A stretch of DNA of 64,000 nucleotides from Sphingomonas kyeonggiensis (GCF_030812785.1 NZ_JAUSTJ010000003.1:620001-684000); one strand, 5' to 3'; shown: positions 29,090 through 38,240, numbered from the stretch's first letter. Program-made: numbers and translations. Notes: generated by a model not told the origin, from the sequence alone.

Positions 29090-30331
29090 TTGCGCCACGA
29101 CGCCAATATCACCGCCGACCGCCAGACCTTCGTCACCCATCTCGAATGCTCGATGACCGGAGAGCGCTACGAGGCGGACCAGCTTCACGGCCTGTCGCGC
29201 GTCGGCCGTCCGCTGCTGGTGCGCTACGATCTGGAAGCCGTGAAGGCCGCGCTACCCCGGGACGAGCTCGCCCGGCGCCCGGCCGATCTGTGGAAATATC
29301 GCGAGCTGCTGCCCGTGCGCCGCACGGAGAACATCGTCAGCCTGGGCGAGATCGCCACGCCGATCATCCCGCTCGACAAGCTCGCCGCCGAAGCCGGGGC
29401 GAAGCATCTCTGGGTCAAGGACGAGGGGCGGCTGCCCACCGGCTCGTTCAAGGCGCGCGGGCTGGTCATGGCGATCGCCATGGCCAAGGAACTGGGCGTC
29501 AAGACGATCGCGATGCCGACCAACGGCAATGCCGGCGCCGCCGCGGCGGCCTATGCCAGCCGCGTCGGGATCGAGTCGGTGATCTTCTGCCCGGCGGACA
29601 CGCCCGAGGTGAACGTCCGCGAGATCGCCGCCCAGGGCGCGCGGGTCTACCGGGTCAACGGCCTGATCGACGATTGCGGCAAGCTGGTGGGGCAGGGCGC
29701 GAAGGAACGCGGCTGGTTCGACCTGTCGACGCTCAAGGAGCCCTATCGGATCGAGGGCAAGAAGACGATGGGCCTGGAACTCGCCGAGCAACTCGACTGG
29801 CAGCTGCCCGACGTGATCTTCTACCCCACCGGCGGCGGCACCGGGCTGATCGGCATGTGGAAGGCCTTTGCCGAGATGGAGGCGCTGGGCTGGATCGGAT
29901 CGAAGCGTCCGCGGATGATCGCGGTCCAGGCCGAGGGCTGTGCGCCGATGGTCCGCGCCTTCGAGGCTGGCGAGCGCCACGCGACGCGCTGGGAAGACGC
30001 CCACACGATCGCGATGGGCATCCGCGTGCCCCAGGCGGTCGGCGACTTCCTGATCCTCGATGCCGTGCGTGAAAGCGGCGGCGTGGCGATGGCGGTGAGC
30101 GACGAGAGCATCGCCCGGGCGGTCGACGATGCCGCGCGCAAGGACGGGTTGCTGCTCTGCCCCGAAGGTGGCGCGACGCTAGCCGCCTGGCGCAAGGCGC
30201 TGGCCGAGGGGCTGGTCTCGCCCGAGGAGAAGGCGGTGCTGTTCAACTGCGCGACCGGCCTGAAATACCCGCTCGCCGACCAGTCCAAGACGCTCGACAA
30301 GGATGGGCCGATCGACTTCAGCGCCCTATAG
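29090..30331 (+). CDS. Threonine-synthase-like PLP enzyme
   Basis: A 413-residue fold-type II PLP protein. The N-terminal segment LECSMTGERYEAD followed by VGRPLLVRYDL is typical of the thermophilic-type threonine synthases. The PLP lysine is in LPTGSFKARGL, the phosphate-binding loop is PTGGGTGLIGMW and a substrate loop is PTNGNAGAAAAAY. The TTG start at 29090 keeps the N-terminal module; the first ATG (29153) would remove part of it. Only four bases separate it from the serine hydrolase. It could be threonine synthase or a related lyase; sphingomonads usually have a separate canonical thrC, so a catabolic role beside peptide genes is possible. Confidence 0.8.
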   Translation: MRHDANITADRQTFVTHLECSMTGERYEADQLHGLSRVGRPLLVRYDLEAVKAALPRDELARRPADLWKYRELLPVRRTENIVSLGEIATPIIPLDKLAAEAGAKHLWVKDEGRLPTGSFKARGLVMAIAMAKELGVKTIAMPTNGNAGAAAAAYASRVGIESVIFCPADTPEVNVREIAAQGARVYRVNGLIDDCGKLVGQGAKERGWFDLSTLKEPYRIEGKKTMGLELAEQLDWQLPDVIFYPTGGGTGLIGMWKAFAEMEALGWIGSKRPRMIAVQAEGCAPMVRAFEAGERHATRWEDAHTIAMGIRVPQAVGDFLILDAVRESGGVAMAVSDESIARAVDDAARKDGLLLCPEGGATLAAWRKALAEGLVSPEEKAVLFNCATGLKYPLADQSKTLDKDGPIDFSAL

Positions 30332-30409
30332 TTCTCCGGCGAAAGCCGGAGCCCAGGGTTTCTCTGCCGTCTCGCTTGTGACCCTGGGCCCCGGCTTTCG
30401 CCGGGGAAC
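30331..30409. repeat. Bounded palindrome, family A
   Basis: GTTCTCCGGCGAAAGCCGGA is mirrored by CCGGCTTTCGCCGGGGAAC, with inner CCCAGGGT/ACCCTGGG arms. It exactly bridges the convergent threonine-synthase-like and alkB stop codons, touching both. Confidence 0.88.
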
Positions 30410-31023
30410 TAGGTGGCGACCTCGGCCAGGCTCCGGAACGTAACCGACCACCGCGGCGCGTCCATCGGCGCGATGCTGTGCTCCCACACATGCCGCGCCT
30501 CGCCGGAGAGGTGGTACGCCCCGCGCGGTTCCAGCGGCAGCTCCGCCCGGTCGAACTTCCCGTCGGCCCGCCGCCGGCGCAGCCGCAGCATCGCGGGCGC
30601 GCCCAGCGACACGCCGACGACATGCTCGAATACCGGCCGGTCGCGGTGCCAGCCGATGCCGGCGCCCGGATCGTAGCGGATCACCAGCGCCTGGACGAGC
30701 GCGTCCGCCGCCAGCCCGGCGAATTCCGCCGCCCGCGCGCGCAGCGGCAACAGCCAGTCGGGAAGCGCCTCCGTCTCGCCGAAGCTTGAATCGGTGAAGT
30801 CGTAGAGCCAGCCGAAGCTGCGCGTCAGCCGCTTGCCCAGCCATTGCTGAAATCGGAACGGCTCGAGGCCCGCCATGTCGATGGCCCGAATCAGTTCCGC
30901 TTCTTCCATAGGTGAAACGATATTCTTCACCTGTTCGATGCCGGCGGGCAGGGGTTCTTCGAAAAGTGTTGGAAACAAGGTGGACACGAGCTGGATATGG
31001 GGATCGCCTGCTTCAGTCGCCAC
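30409..31023 (-). CDS. alkB: AlkB-family 2-oxoglutarate/Fe(II) dioxygenase
   Basis: The 204-residue product oxidatively removes alkyl groups from nucleic acid bases, using Fe(II) and 2-oxoglutarate. Iron ligands are visible as WHRDRP (His126, Asp128) and HVWEHS (His182), and the 2-oxoglutarate motif RxxxxxR as RWSVTFR (Arg191-Arg197). The nucleotide-recognition lid is in FRFQQWLGKRLTRSFGWLYDF. GTG 31023 is used because conserved N-terminal residues (LFPTLFEEPLPAG) would be lost from the internal ATG. Divergent from an ArsR-type regulator across a 93-bp AT-rich gap that may hold both promoters. Confidence 0.9.
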   Translation of the reverse strand: MATEAGDPHIQLVSTLFPTLFEEPLPAGIEQVKNIVSPMEEAELIRAIDMAGLEPFRFQQWLGKRLTRSFGWLYDFTDSSFGETEALPDWLLPLRARAAEFAGLAADALVQALVIRYDPGAGIGWHRDRPVFEHVVGVSLGAPAMLRLRRRRADGKFDRAELPLEPRGAYHLSGEARHVWEHSIAPMDAPRWSVTFRSLAEVAT

Positions 31024-31116
31024 AGATGAATATCTTCAACTTTATATAAAATTCCTTTGCATTTCCCGCGCGATAGCGGTTGCAACCGGCGCCCCGGCAC
31101 CCTAGCTGTCTGCCCC

Positions 31117-31452
31117 GTGAAGAATGAAATGATCGCAGTTGTCGATCGCGCCTCCGCGTTCCTGAAGGCGCTGTCGGGTCGAAGCCGTTTTCTGCTGCTG
31201 TGCCACCTTCTCGATGGCGAGAAGTCGGTGGGTGAGCTCGCACGCCTCACGGGTGCGCGCGATACCGCCGTGTCGCAGCAGCTCGCGCTCCTGCGCCGCG
31301 AAGGGATGGTCGCCGCGCGCCGCGACGGCCAGATGATCTTCTATACGCTCGCCAGCGAAGAAGCGCGCCAGATGCTCGAGGCGATGTACGGCCTGTTTTA
31401 CAAGCAGGACGCGGCCGAGGCCGAGCGCGTTCAGGAAGCCATTCCGGCGTAA
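31117..31452 (+). CDS. ArsR-family HTH regulator
   Basis: The 111-residue product has the ArsR winged helix: SGRSRFLLLCHLLDGEKSVG, ELARLTGARDTAVSQQLALL (recognition helix) and the wing ARRDGQMIFYTL. The metal-binding ELCVCDL motif of arsenic sensors is absent, so it is more likely a sensor of another signal. GTG 31117 and ATG 31129 are both possible starts. The 3' end overlaps the convergent PfkB gene by 22 bp. It is divergent from alkB and could regulate it, though no operator is obvious. Confidence 0.85.
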   Translation: MKNEMIAVVDRASAFLKALSGRSRFLLLCHLLDGEKSVGELARLTGARDTAVSQQLALLRREGMVAARRDGQMIFYTLASEEARQMLEAMYGLFYKQDAAEAERVQEAIPA

Positions 31453-32354
31453 AGCCGTTCGACATCCTCCTTGCGCGCCAGCTCGGTCGCGGGAGTCATC
31501 AGCGTCGCCGCGCCGGCGGCGATGCCATAGCGCAACGCGTCCTCGATCCCCTTGCCCCGCGATGCGGCGAGGGTGATCGCGGCGACCATCGAGTCCCCGG
31601 CGCCCACCGTGCCCTTGGCCTCCACCGGCACCGCCGCCACGCGCAATTCCTTGTCCTTGCCGACCAGTAGCGCCCCGCGCTCGGCGAGCGAGACCACCAC
31701 CCATTCGGCAAAGCCGCGGTCGCACAGTTCCCTCGCGGCCGCCGCCTCGTCCGCCTCGCTCGCGATCTCGCGCCCGAGCAGGTCGGCGACCTCCCGCAGG
31801 CTCGGCTTGATCAGCCAGGCCCCCGCGCCCTCGCAAGCGGCCAGCGCCGGCCCCGAGGTGTCGATCGCCAGCTTCACGCCCGCAGCGCGGCAGCGCTCCG
31901 CGATGCGCTTGAGGATGGCGGGGTCGCAGCCCGGCGGCAGGCTGCCGCTCACCACGATATGGGTCACGTCCGCCACGCCGAACAGCGCATCGAGCAGCGC
32001 CGTCTGCTCGTCTTCGCTGAGCTCAGGCCCGGGCAGCACGAAGCGATACTGGTCGCCGGGCCGGCCCTCGTCGACGGTGAAGCTCTCGCGCACCGCGCCG
32101 GCGATCGACACGGGCAGGATCGGCACCTCCTGATCCTTGAGCAGCTTGACGATCGTCGCGCCCGCCGGTCCGCCATTGGGGAACACCGCGGTCGCCATGC
32201 CGCCCAGATGCGTCACCACCCGCGCCACGTTGATCCCGCCGCCGCCCGGATCGAAGCGCGGGGCGGAGCAGCGCAGCTTGTGCTGGGGCCGCACCTTCTC
32301 GGTGCAGGTCGTCACGTCGAGCGCCGGGTTGAGCGTCAGCGTGGCGATCGCCAT
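31431..32354 (-). CDS. PfkB-type hexose-phosphate kinase
   Basis: A 307-residue ribokinase-superfamily kinase of the 1-phosphofructokinase/PfkB group. It begins ATLTLNPALDVTT, has the substrate glycines DPGGGGINVARVV and the catalytic base Asp in GTVGAGDSMVAA. It probably phosphorylates fructose-6-phosphate, fructose-1-phosphate or tagatose-6-phosphate with ATP. Its start overlaps the stop of the upstream P-loop gene by one base (TGATG), so the pair forms an operon. PfkB genes in sphingomonads often lie with stress-related genes; none is evident here. Confidence 0.9.
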   Translation of the reverse strand: MAIATLTLNPALDVTTCTEKVRPQHKLRCSAPRFDPGGGGINVARVVTHLGGMATAVFPNGGPAGATIVKLLKDQEVPILPVSIAGAVRESFTVDEGRPGDQYRFVLPGPELSEDEQTALLDALFGVADVTHIVVSGSLPPGCDPAILKRIAERCRAAGVKLAIDTSGPALAACEGAGAWLIKPSLREVADLLGREIASEADEAAAARELCDRGFAEWVVVSLAERGALLVGKDKELRVAAVPVEAKGTVGAGDSMVAAITLAASRGKGIEDALRYGIAAGAATLMTPATELARKEDVERLYAGMAS

Positions 32355-33355
32355 CAGCGCGCCCGGTCCAGCGCGGCGCGCGCGGCGGCGACGATCAGCT
32401 CCTGCGGACGGTTCACCCGGATGCGGTGCCAGTGGATCTCGCCCACCGAGCGGCGCGACTGCTCGCGCACCACCTTCTCGGTCGCGTCCGAGGCGTCGTT
32501 CTCGCGTGCCTTCACCCGGGCGATGCGGTCCTTCTCGGGCGCCTCCAGCCAGATGCCGGTGAAGCTCGCCCGATAGCGGTCGGCCAGCGCCTCCACCACG
32601 TCGCGCTCGCTGCGCGCCATGAACACCGCGTCGAGGATCACGCTGTTGCCACAGGCCAGGTGATCGTCGGCGGATTCGAACAGCGCCTCATAGGTCTCGT
32701 CGTCATTGCGACGGGTATAATGCCTGGGCGGCAGCCGGGTTTCCGGGCTCACCCCGGCAAGGCGCTTGCGGAACACGTCGGAGCGCAGCACCCGCGCGCC
32801 GGGCAGGCGGCCGATCCGGCTGCCCAGCAGCCGCGCCAGCGTCGACTTGCCGGTGCCCGAAAGCCCGCCGATCACCACCAGCCGTGGCTGGGCCGGGGCG
32901 AGCAGGCTGTCGGCCAGCTCGCCATCGCCGTCGGCGCTCGCCCGCAGCGAGAGATAGAGCGGCAGCAGCGCCCAGCCGGTCGCGCCCTGCGGGGCGATGT
33001 CGAGATAGCGGTTGGCCAGCGTGTTCGCCTCGCCCGCCATGCCGCCGCGCATCACTTCCAGCACCGGCCGGGCGAGGTCGTAGAGCATGTCCATCGGCTC
33101 GCCCATCACCGCACGCATCCGCCCGGTGGCGATGCGGCGGGCGATCGAGTCCTGGTGCGCGGCGAGTTCGGCCTTCTGGGCCTCGCTGGTCGCGGCCAGG
33201 GCAAGCATCTTGCGGAAGGACGCGCCGTCCCCCTTGGGTGCGGCGGCGTGAAGCGCGGCGATGCGATCGGCAAGAGCGTGCAGCTGGCCCGTATCGAGGT
33301 CACCGGAAAGCAGCGCCTCGAAGCTCGGTTCCTGGCTCGCGGCTGCCGCCGCCAT
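32354..33355 (-). CDS. P-loop kinase with eroded phosphotransferase half
   Basis: A 333-residue protein. The C-terminal half (about 155-333) is a P-loop nucleotide kinase with Walker A GLSGTGKST (164-172), LRSDVFRKRL and SVILDAVFMARSERD. The N-terminal half resembles the second part of the APH-like domain in bifunctional phosphotransferase/ATP-binding proteins of about 500 residues (MLYDLARPVLEVM, ANTLANRYLDIA, LLPLYLSLRAS). The usual catalytic HGDLHxxN loop and the following Asp-containing block appear to be missing between GRMRAV and MLYDLA. The kinase half looks intact. Co-transcribed with the PfkB kinase. Function unknown; phosphorylation of a small molecule is the likely activity. Confidence 0.75.
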   Translation of the reverse strand: MAAAAASQEPSFEALLSGDLDTGQLHALADRIAALHAAAPKGDGASFRKMLALAATSEAQKAELAAHQDSIARRIATGRMRAVMGEPMDMLYDLARPVLEVMRGGMAGEANTLANRYLDIAPQGATGWALLPLYLSLRASADGDGELADSLLAPAQPRLVVIGGLSGTGKSTLARLLGSRIGRLPGARVLRSDVFRKRLAGVSPETRLPPRHYTRRNDDETYEALFESADDHLACGNSVILDAVFMARSERDVVEALADRYRASFTGIWLEAPEKDRIARVKARENDASDATEKVVREQSRRSVGEIHWHRIRVNRPQELIVAAARAALDRAR

Positions 33356-33460
33356 CGTTCCACTCCCGCAATAGGTCCGTCGAATCAGCCCCTAGCACGA
33401 GTTTTCTGAACGATCTTGAACAAGATCGACCTCTCTGCGTCCCCGGGCCAAAACTCTTTC

Positions 33461-33563
33461 GTCACCCCCGCGAAAGCGGGGGCCCATCTCGTGCACTATC
33501 CGCGAACACGCCGGTGCATATGTCGCTACCGGAGGAGATGGGTCCCCGCTTTCGCGGGGACAA
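33461..33563. repeat. Bounded palindrome, family A
   Basis: GTCACCCCCGCGAAAGCGGG is mirrored by CCCGCTTTCGCGGGGACAAC, with inner CCCATCTC/GAGATGGG arms. It lies at the end of the leftward xylanase-manD operon and before the P-loop kinase operon promoter. Confidence 0.88.
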
Positions 33564-33572
33564 CGCCCAATT

Positions 33573-34712
33573 CTAGCGCGGTGCCGCCGCCGCGAACGCG
33601 TCCTTGATCACCCCGTAAAGCGCCTTGGGCTGGTACTTGTCATCATAGGGCGTCGCGCGCTGCAGGGTCTTGTCCTTGCGCGGGGTGAAGCCGTTGAGCC
33701 AGGTGAAGCGATCACACATCCCCCAGGCGAGCACGTCGCGCAGCTGCGGATAGGAGAACATGATCTCCAGATAGGCTGCGGCATAATTGGCGACGATCCC
33801 GTCGCGGACCTTGGTATCGGTCGGCAGCACCTTGTCGTTCACGTCGAACTCGGTGATCGCCAGCTTGTAGCCCAGCTGCACCGCGGTATCGAGGAAGGTC
33901 CGCCACGGCTTTTCCTGCCGGCCCACCAGCGCGCCGACGGTGCCGCCATCGGTCAGCCCGATATGCGATTGCACGCCCAGCGTGTCGCAGGGCACGCCGC
34001 GCTTGCGCAGGCCCTCGAGCAGCTTGAGCACGCCGTAGCGATGCCCCTCGTTGCCCGGCTCCCAGCTCATATAGTCGTTATAGGTCAGCTCCACGCCCGG
34101 GGCATGCTCGCGCGCGGTGTGATAGGCGAAGTCGAGCATCGCCTCGGTCCCGCCGAACGCCTTGGACAGCGACGAGGTGCGCAGCGCGCCGCTGCCTTCC
34201 TCCACCGTCTCGTTGACCACATCGAAGCTGGTGATCCGCCCCGCATAGAGCTTGCAAAGGGTGCGGATGTGCGTGCCGAGGATCTTCTCGGCCTCCTTCA
34301 CCGGGCTGGCGCCGAAATCATGCTCGTTCAGCCATTTCGGGAAATATTGCGTCTTGTGCCACAGCAGCGTGTGGCCGCGCATCGCCATGCCGTTCGCCTC
34401 GGCGAAATCAATCATGTCGGAGAAATGGTCGAGGTTGAAGGTCTTGGCATCGGGCCGGATCGCCTGCCACTTGAACTCGTTCTCCGCCACCAGCACGCCA
34501 CAGTCGCGCTTGAGCAGCTCGGCGTACTTGGGATTGGCGAAGGAGCCGCGATCCGCGCCGGGCGGGCTCCAGGCGACGCACGAGCCGAAGCGCATGCCCT
34601 TGGTCTTCGCCACGGCGTTCAGCCCCTCGGCGGCCTGGGCGATGGCGGGCAGGGGCAGGGCGGCCAGCGCCGCGCCCGCACCCAGCAATCCACGGCGTGT
34701 AATCTCGGTCAT
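33573..34712 (-). CDS. Endo-1,4-beta-xylanase (GH10)
   Basis: A 379-residue exported GH10 enzyme that cuts the xylan backbone internally. The N-terminus MTEITRRGLLGAGAALAALP has a twin-arginine-like signal (TRRGLL). The catalytic acid/base Glu168 is in FDVVNET and the nucleophile Glu288 in LAITEFDVND. Substrate-site motifs include AENEFKW, GHTLLWH and GVQSHI. The frame continues far upstream within manD but only the segment from ATG 34712 is GH10. Second gene after manD (17-bp gap), under the operator at 35997. Confidence 0.96.
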   Translation of the reverse strand: MTEITRRGLLGAGAALAALPLPAIAQAAEGLNAVAKTKGMRFGSCVAWSPPGADRGSFANPKYAELLKRDCGVLVAENEFKWQAIRPDAKTFNLDHFSDMIDFAEANGMAMRGHTLLWHKTQYFPKWLNEHDFGASPVKEAEKILGTHIRTLCKLYAGRITSFDVVNETVEEGSGALRTSSLSKAFGGTEAMLDFAYHTAREHAPGVELTYNDYMSWEPGNEGHRYGVLKLLEGLRKRGVPCDTLGVQSHIGLTDGGTVGALVGRQEKPWRTFLDTAVQLGYKLAITEFDVNDKVLPTDTKVRDGIVANYAAAYLEIMFSYPQLRDVLAWGMCDRFTWLNGFTPRKDKTLQRATPYDDKYQPKALYGVIKDAFAAAAPR

Positions 34713-34729
34713 GGCCAGCCTCTCCCCGC

Positions 34730-35941
34730 TTACCAGTTGAACAGCGTCCCGTCCTCGAGCCGCGCGACGGGGAGATAGGCGCGCTTGTATTCGTATTTCG
34801 CCGCCAGTTCCTCGTCGATCTCGACCCCCAGCCCGGGTGCGTCGCCCGGATGCATCATCCCGTCCTTGAACGAATAGGCATGCGGGAAGACTTCGTCGGT
34901 CTTCGCCGTGTGCGGCATCAGCTCCTGGATGCCGAAATTCGGGACCGACAGGCCGAAGTGCAGCGCTGCGGCCATGCACACCGGCGACAGGTCGGTGGCG
35001 CCGTGGCAGCCGGTGCGCACCTGGTACAGGTCCGCGAAGGACGCGATCCGGCGCATGTGCGTGATCCCGCCCGCATGGACCATCGTCGCGCGGACATAGT
35101 CGATCAGCTGTTCCTCGATCAGCTGCTTGGCATCCCAGATCGTGTTGAAGATCTCGCCCACCGCCAGCGGGGTGGTGGTGTGCTGGCGGATCAGCCGGAA
35201 GCCGGCCTGGTTCTCGGCCGGGGTCGCATCCTCCAGCCAGAACAGCCGATAGGGCTCCAGCTCCTTGCCCAGACGCCCGGCCTCGATCGGGGTCAGCCGG
35301 TGATGGACGTCGTGGAGCAGATGGACGTCCCAGCCCAGCACCTCGCGCGCCTTTTCGAACAGGGGCGCCACCGAGCGGAGATACTTCTCGGTCGACCACA
35401 GGCTCTCGGTCGGCAGGCTCCCATCGGCCGGCTCGTAGCGCTGGCCCGGCTTGGCGACGCCATAGGTGGACTTGAGCCCCGGCACGCCGGCCTGCAGCCG
35501 CACCGCCTTGTAGCCCTCTTCCACGTGCCGGACGGCTTCCTCGATCGTCTCCTCGATCGTCGCGCCGTTTGCGTGGCCATAGACCATGCAGCCCTCGCGG
35601 CTCGCCCCGCCGAGCAGCTGGTAGAGCGGCATGCCCGCCACCTTGGCCTTGATGTCCCACAGCGCCATGTCGACCGCGGCGATCGCGCACATCGTCACCG
35701 GGCCGCGCCGCCAGTACGCGCCCTTGTAGAGATACTGCCAGATGTCCTCGATCCGGTGCGCGTCGCGCCCGATCAGGCAGGGGATGACGTGATCCTGGAG
35801 ATAGGCGACCACTGCCATCTCGCGCCCGTTCAGCGTCGCGTCGCCGATGCCGGTCGTGCCGTCGGCCGTCTCGATCTTGAGTGTCACGAAATTGCGGTCG
35901 GGGCAGGTGACGATCACGCGCGCGGACAGGATCTCGGCCAT
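34730..35941 (-). CDS. manD: D-mannonate dehydratase (enolase superfamily ManD)
   Basis: A 403-residue enolase-superfamily protein matching ManD: MAEILSARVIVTCPDRNFVT, a capping domain with WQYLYKGAYWRRGPVTM, HLLHDVHHRLTPIEA, LFWLEDATPAENQ, VGEIFNT, and C-terminal PGDAPGLGVEIDEELAAKY. It dehydrates D-mannonate to 2-keto-3-deoxy-D-gluconate in glucuronate catabolism. Some ManD-type proteins are weakly active or act on D-gluconate. The genomic pairing with xylanase and GH67 alpha-glucuronidase favours a role in using glucuronic acid side chains of xylan. First gene of the leftward operon. Confidence 0.93.
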   Translation of the reverse strand: MAEILSARVIVTCPDRNFVTLKIETADGTTGIGDATLNGREMAVVAYLQDHVIPCLIGRDAHRIEDIWQYLYKGAYWRRGPVTMCAIAAVDMALWDIKAKVAGMPLYQLLGGASREGCMVYGHANGATIEETIEEAVRHVEEGYKAVRLQAGVPGLKSTYGVAKPGQRYEPADGSLPTESLWSTEKYLRSVAPLFEKAREVLGWDVHLLHDVHHRLTPIEAGRLGKELEPYRLFWLEDATPAENQAGFRLIRQHTTTPLAVGEIFNTIWDAKQLIEEQLIDYVRATMVHAGGITHMRRIASFADLYQVRTGCHGATDLSPVCMAAALHFGLSVPNFGIQELMPHTAKTDEVFPHAYSFKDGMMHPGDAPGLGVEIDEELAAKYEYKRAYLPVARLEDGTLFNW

Positions 35942-35996
35942 GACGTCTCTGTTTCCCCTTCCTGTTCCGGCGCATCGCTCGGCGCGCCTATCTGCT

Positions 35997-36010
35997 TGGT
36001 AGCGCTACCA
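35997..36010. promoter_or_regulatory. LacI-type operator (perfect 14-bp palindrome)
   Basis: TGGTAGCGCTACCA lies midway between divergent manD (55 bp to its start) and the GH67 gene (61 bp). The central AGCGCT palindrome is typical of LacI/GalR family sites. The same motif recurs at 42913, 55317 and 56758. Confidence 0.85.
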
Positions 36011-36071
36011 TTGTTGCCCTGTTACAAGCTTGTCAACGGCGGCGTTTGACCGTTTGCAGGTAGGAAGAGCG

Positions 36072-38231
36072 ATGCTTCGGAAATTGCTGACTATTTTGTC
36101 TGCGTTTATGTGTTTCGGCCTTGCGAATCAAGCGCATGCCGAAGACGGATATGACCTCTGGCTGCGCTATCAGCCGCTCGAGTCCAGCGCGAAGGCGCGT
36201 GTCGCGCCGGCGGTTCGCTACTTTGTCGCGCCCACCGATCGCCCGGTCATCGCCGCGGCGGCGGACGAGCTGAAGCGCGGGCTCGGCGGGATGCTCGGTG
36301 CGGCTCCCGGCCAGCATGGCAGGATCGACGAAGCCGGCGGCATCCTCATCGCCACTTCCGACGCCGTGCCGCTCGACGTGGCCGCGCTCGATCTGCCGCG
36401 GAGCCTCGGCGACGAAGGCTATGCGATCCGCACGATGATGGTGGAGGGCAAGCGCACCATCCTCATCCTCGCCGACAAGGATGTGGGGGCGCTCTACGGC
36501 GTATTCCGCTTGCTCAAGCTGCTCCAGACCGGCCAGTCCATCGACAAGCTCGACATTGTCGACGCGCCGAAGCTCAAGGTCCGCGTCCTCAACCATTGGG
36601 ACAATCTCGATCGCCATGTCGAGCGCGGCTATTCCGGCCTGTCGATCTGGGACTGGCAGAAGCTGCCGCTCCACAAGGATCCGCGCTATGTCGACTATGC
36701 CCGGGCCAATGCCTCGATCGGCATCAACGGCACGGTGCTGACCAACGTCAACGCCAATGCCGATATCCTGCGCCCCGATTACCTGCAGAAGGTGAAGGCG
36801 CTGGCCGAGGTCTTCCGCCCCTACGGCATCAAGGTCTACCTCACCGCCCGCTTCTCCGCGCCGATCGAGCTCGGCAAGCTCAAGACCGCCGATCCGCTCG
36901 ATCCGCAGGTCCAGGCCTGGTGGAAGGCCAAGATCGACGAAATCTACTCGGTCATCCCCGATTTCGGCGGCCTGCTCGTCAAGGCCAATTCGGAGGGCCA
37001 GCCCGGCCCGGCGGACTATCACCGCACCCATGCCGAGGGCGCCAACATGATGGCGGATGCGCTCGCTCCGCATCACGGCATCCTGATGTGGCGCGCCTTC
37101 GTCTATGCCGCGGAGAATGCCGAGGACCGGCACAAGCAGGCCTATACCGAGTTCCAGCCGCTCGACGGCAAGTTCCGCGACAATGTCCTCGTCCAGGTCA
37201 AGAACGGCGCGATCGACTTCCAGCCGCGCGAGCCCTTCCATCCGCTGTTCGGCGCGATGCCGAAGACGCCGCTGATGATGGAATTCCAGATCACCAAGGA
37301 ATATCTCGGCTTCGCCACGCACCTAGCCTACCTGGGCACGATGTGGGAGGAGGCGCTCGAGGCCGATACCTTCCGGCCGGGCAAGGGCAGCACCGTCGCC
37401 AAGGTGATCGAGACGCCGATCGATGCCGGCGCCGCCACCGGCATGGCCGGGGTCGCCAATATCGGCAACGACCGCAACTGGTCGGGCTCGCAGTTCGACC
37501 AGGCCAACTGGTACGCGTTCGGCCGCTTCGCCTGGGATCCCGATGCCAAGGCGGAACCGATCGCGCGGGACTGGGCGCGGATGACCTGGGGCAATGATCC
37601 CCGGGTGGTCGACACGGTCGTCTCGATGATGATGGGCTCGCGCGAGGCGGTGGTCGATTACATGACCCCGCTCGGCCTCGGTCATCTGATGGCGACCAGC
37701 CACCATTATGGCCCGGGCCCCTGGGTCTCGGACCTCGCCCGCCCCGAATGGAACCCGGTCTATTACCACAAGGCCGACGCCGCCGGCATCGGCTTCGACC
37801 GGACGAAGACGGGCAGCGATGCGCTCGGCCAATATGCGCCCGAGATCGTCAAGGCCTGGGGCAGCCCGAAGACGATCCCCGAGAAGCTGCTGCTCTGGTT
37901 CCACCATGTCCCTTGGGACTATCGCACCAGATCGGGCCGCAACCTGTGGGACGAGCTGGTCACCCGCTATGATGCGGGCGTCGGCGCGGTCGGTGGGATG
38001 CAGGCCGATTGGGCAGGGCTGCGCGGCAAGGTTGACGAGGCCCGCTGGGCGGAGGTCCGCGACTTCCTGGCGATCCAGCATGCGGAGGCGACCTGGTGGC
38101 GCGACGCCTCGATCGCCTATTTCCAGTCGATCTCGAAGCGCCCGCTCCCGGCGGGACACGCCGCCCCGGCGCACGACCTCGACTGGTACAAGGCGATCAC
38201 CAACCCCTACGCCCCCGGGCAGGGGAAGTAG
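36072..38231 (+). CDS. Alpha-glucuronidase (GH67), exported
   Basis: A 719-residue GH67 enzyme that removes (4-O-methyl)glucuronic acid from the non-reducing end of xylo-oligosaccharides. Signal peptide MLRKLLTILSAFMCFGLANQ, cleavage near AHA-ED. An N-terminal GH67 domain is followed by the barrel with HWDNLDRHVERGYSG, the family block VKANSEGQPGP (catalytic Glu candidates), and FQITKEYLGFATHLAYLG. Length fits the family (700-730). The start ATG 36072 follows GGAAGAG. Alone on the rightward arm of the shared operator. Confidence 0.96.
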   Translation: MLRKLLTILSAFMCFGLANQAHAEDGYDLWLRYQPLESSAKARVAPAVRYFVAPTDRPVIAAAADELKRGLGGMLGAAPGQHGRIDEAGGILIATSDAVPLDVAALDLPRSLGDEGYAIRTMMVEGKRTILILADKDVGALYGVFRLLKLLQTGQSIDKLDIVDAPKLKVRVLNHWDNLDRHVERGYSGLSIWDWQKLPLHKDPRYVDYARANASIGINGTVLTNVNANADILRPDYLQKVKALAEVFRPYGIKVYLTARFSAPIELGKLKTADPLDPQVQAWWKAKIDEIYSVIPDFGGLLVKANSEGQPGPADYHRTHAEGANMMADALAPHHGILMWRAFVYAAENAEDRHKQAYTEFQPLDGKFRDNVLVQVKNGAIDFQPREPFHPLFGAMPKTPLMMEFQITKEYLGFATHLAYLGTMWEEALEADTFRPGKGSTVAKVIETPIDAGAATGMAGVANIGNDRNWSGSQFDQANWYAFGRFAWDPDAKAEPIARDWARMTWGNDPRVVDTVVSMMMGSREAVVDYMTPLGLGHLMATSHHYGPGPWVSDLARPEWNPVYYHKADAAGIGFDRTKTGSDALGQYAPEIVKAWGSPKTIPEKLLLWFHHVPWDYRTRSGRNLWDELVTRYDAGVGAVGGMQADWAGLRGKVDEARWAEVRDFLAIQHAEATWWRDASIAYFQSISKRPLPAGHAAPAHDLDWYKAITNPYAPGQGK

Positions 38232-38240
38232 GCCCCCAAT

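Noticed and set aside
31024..31065. AT-rich stretch with TATATAAAA that might be a riboswitch or special RNA
   Set aside because: No conserved fold or long stem can be drawn; more simply the alkB/arsR divergent promoter region.
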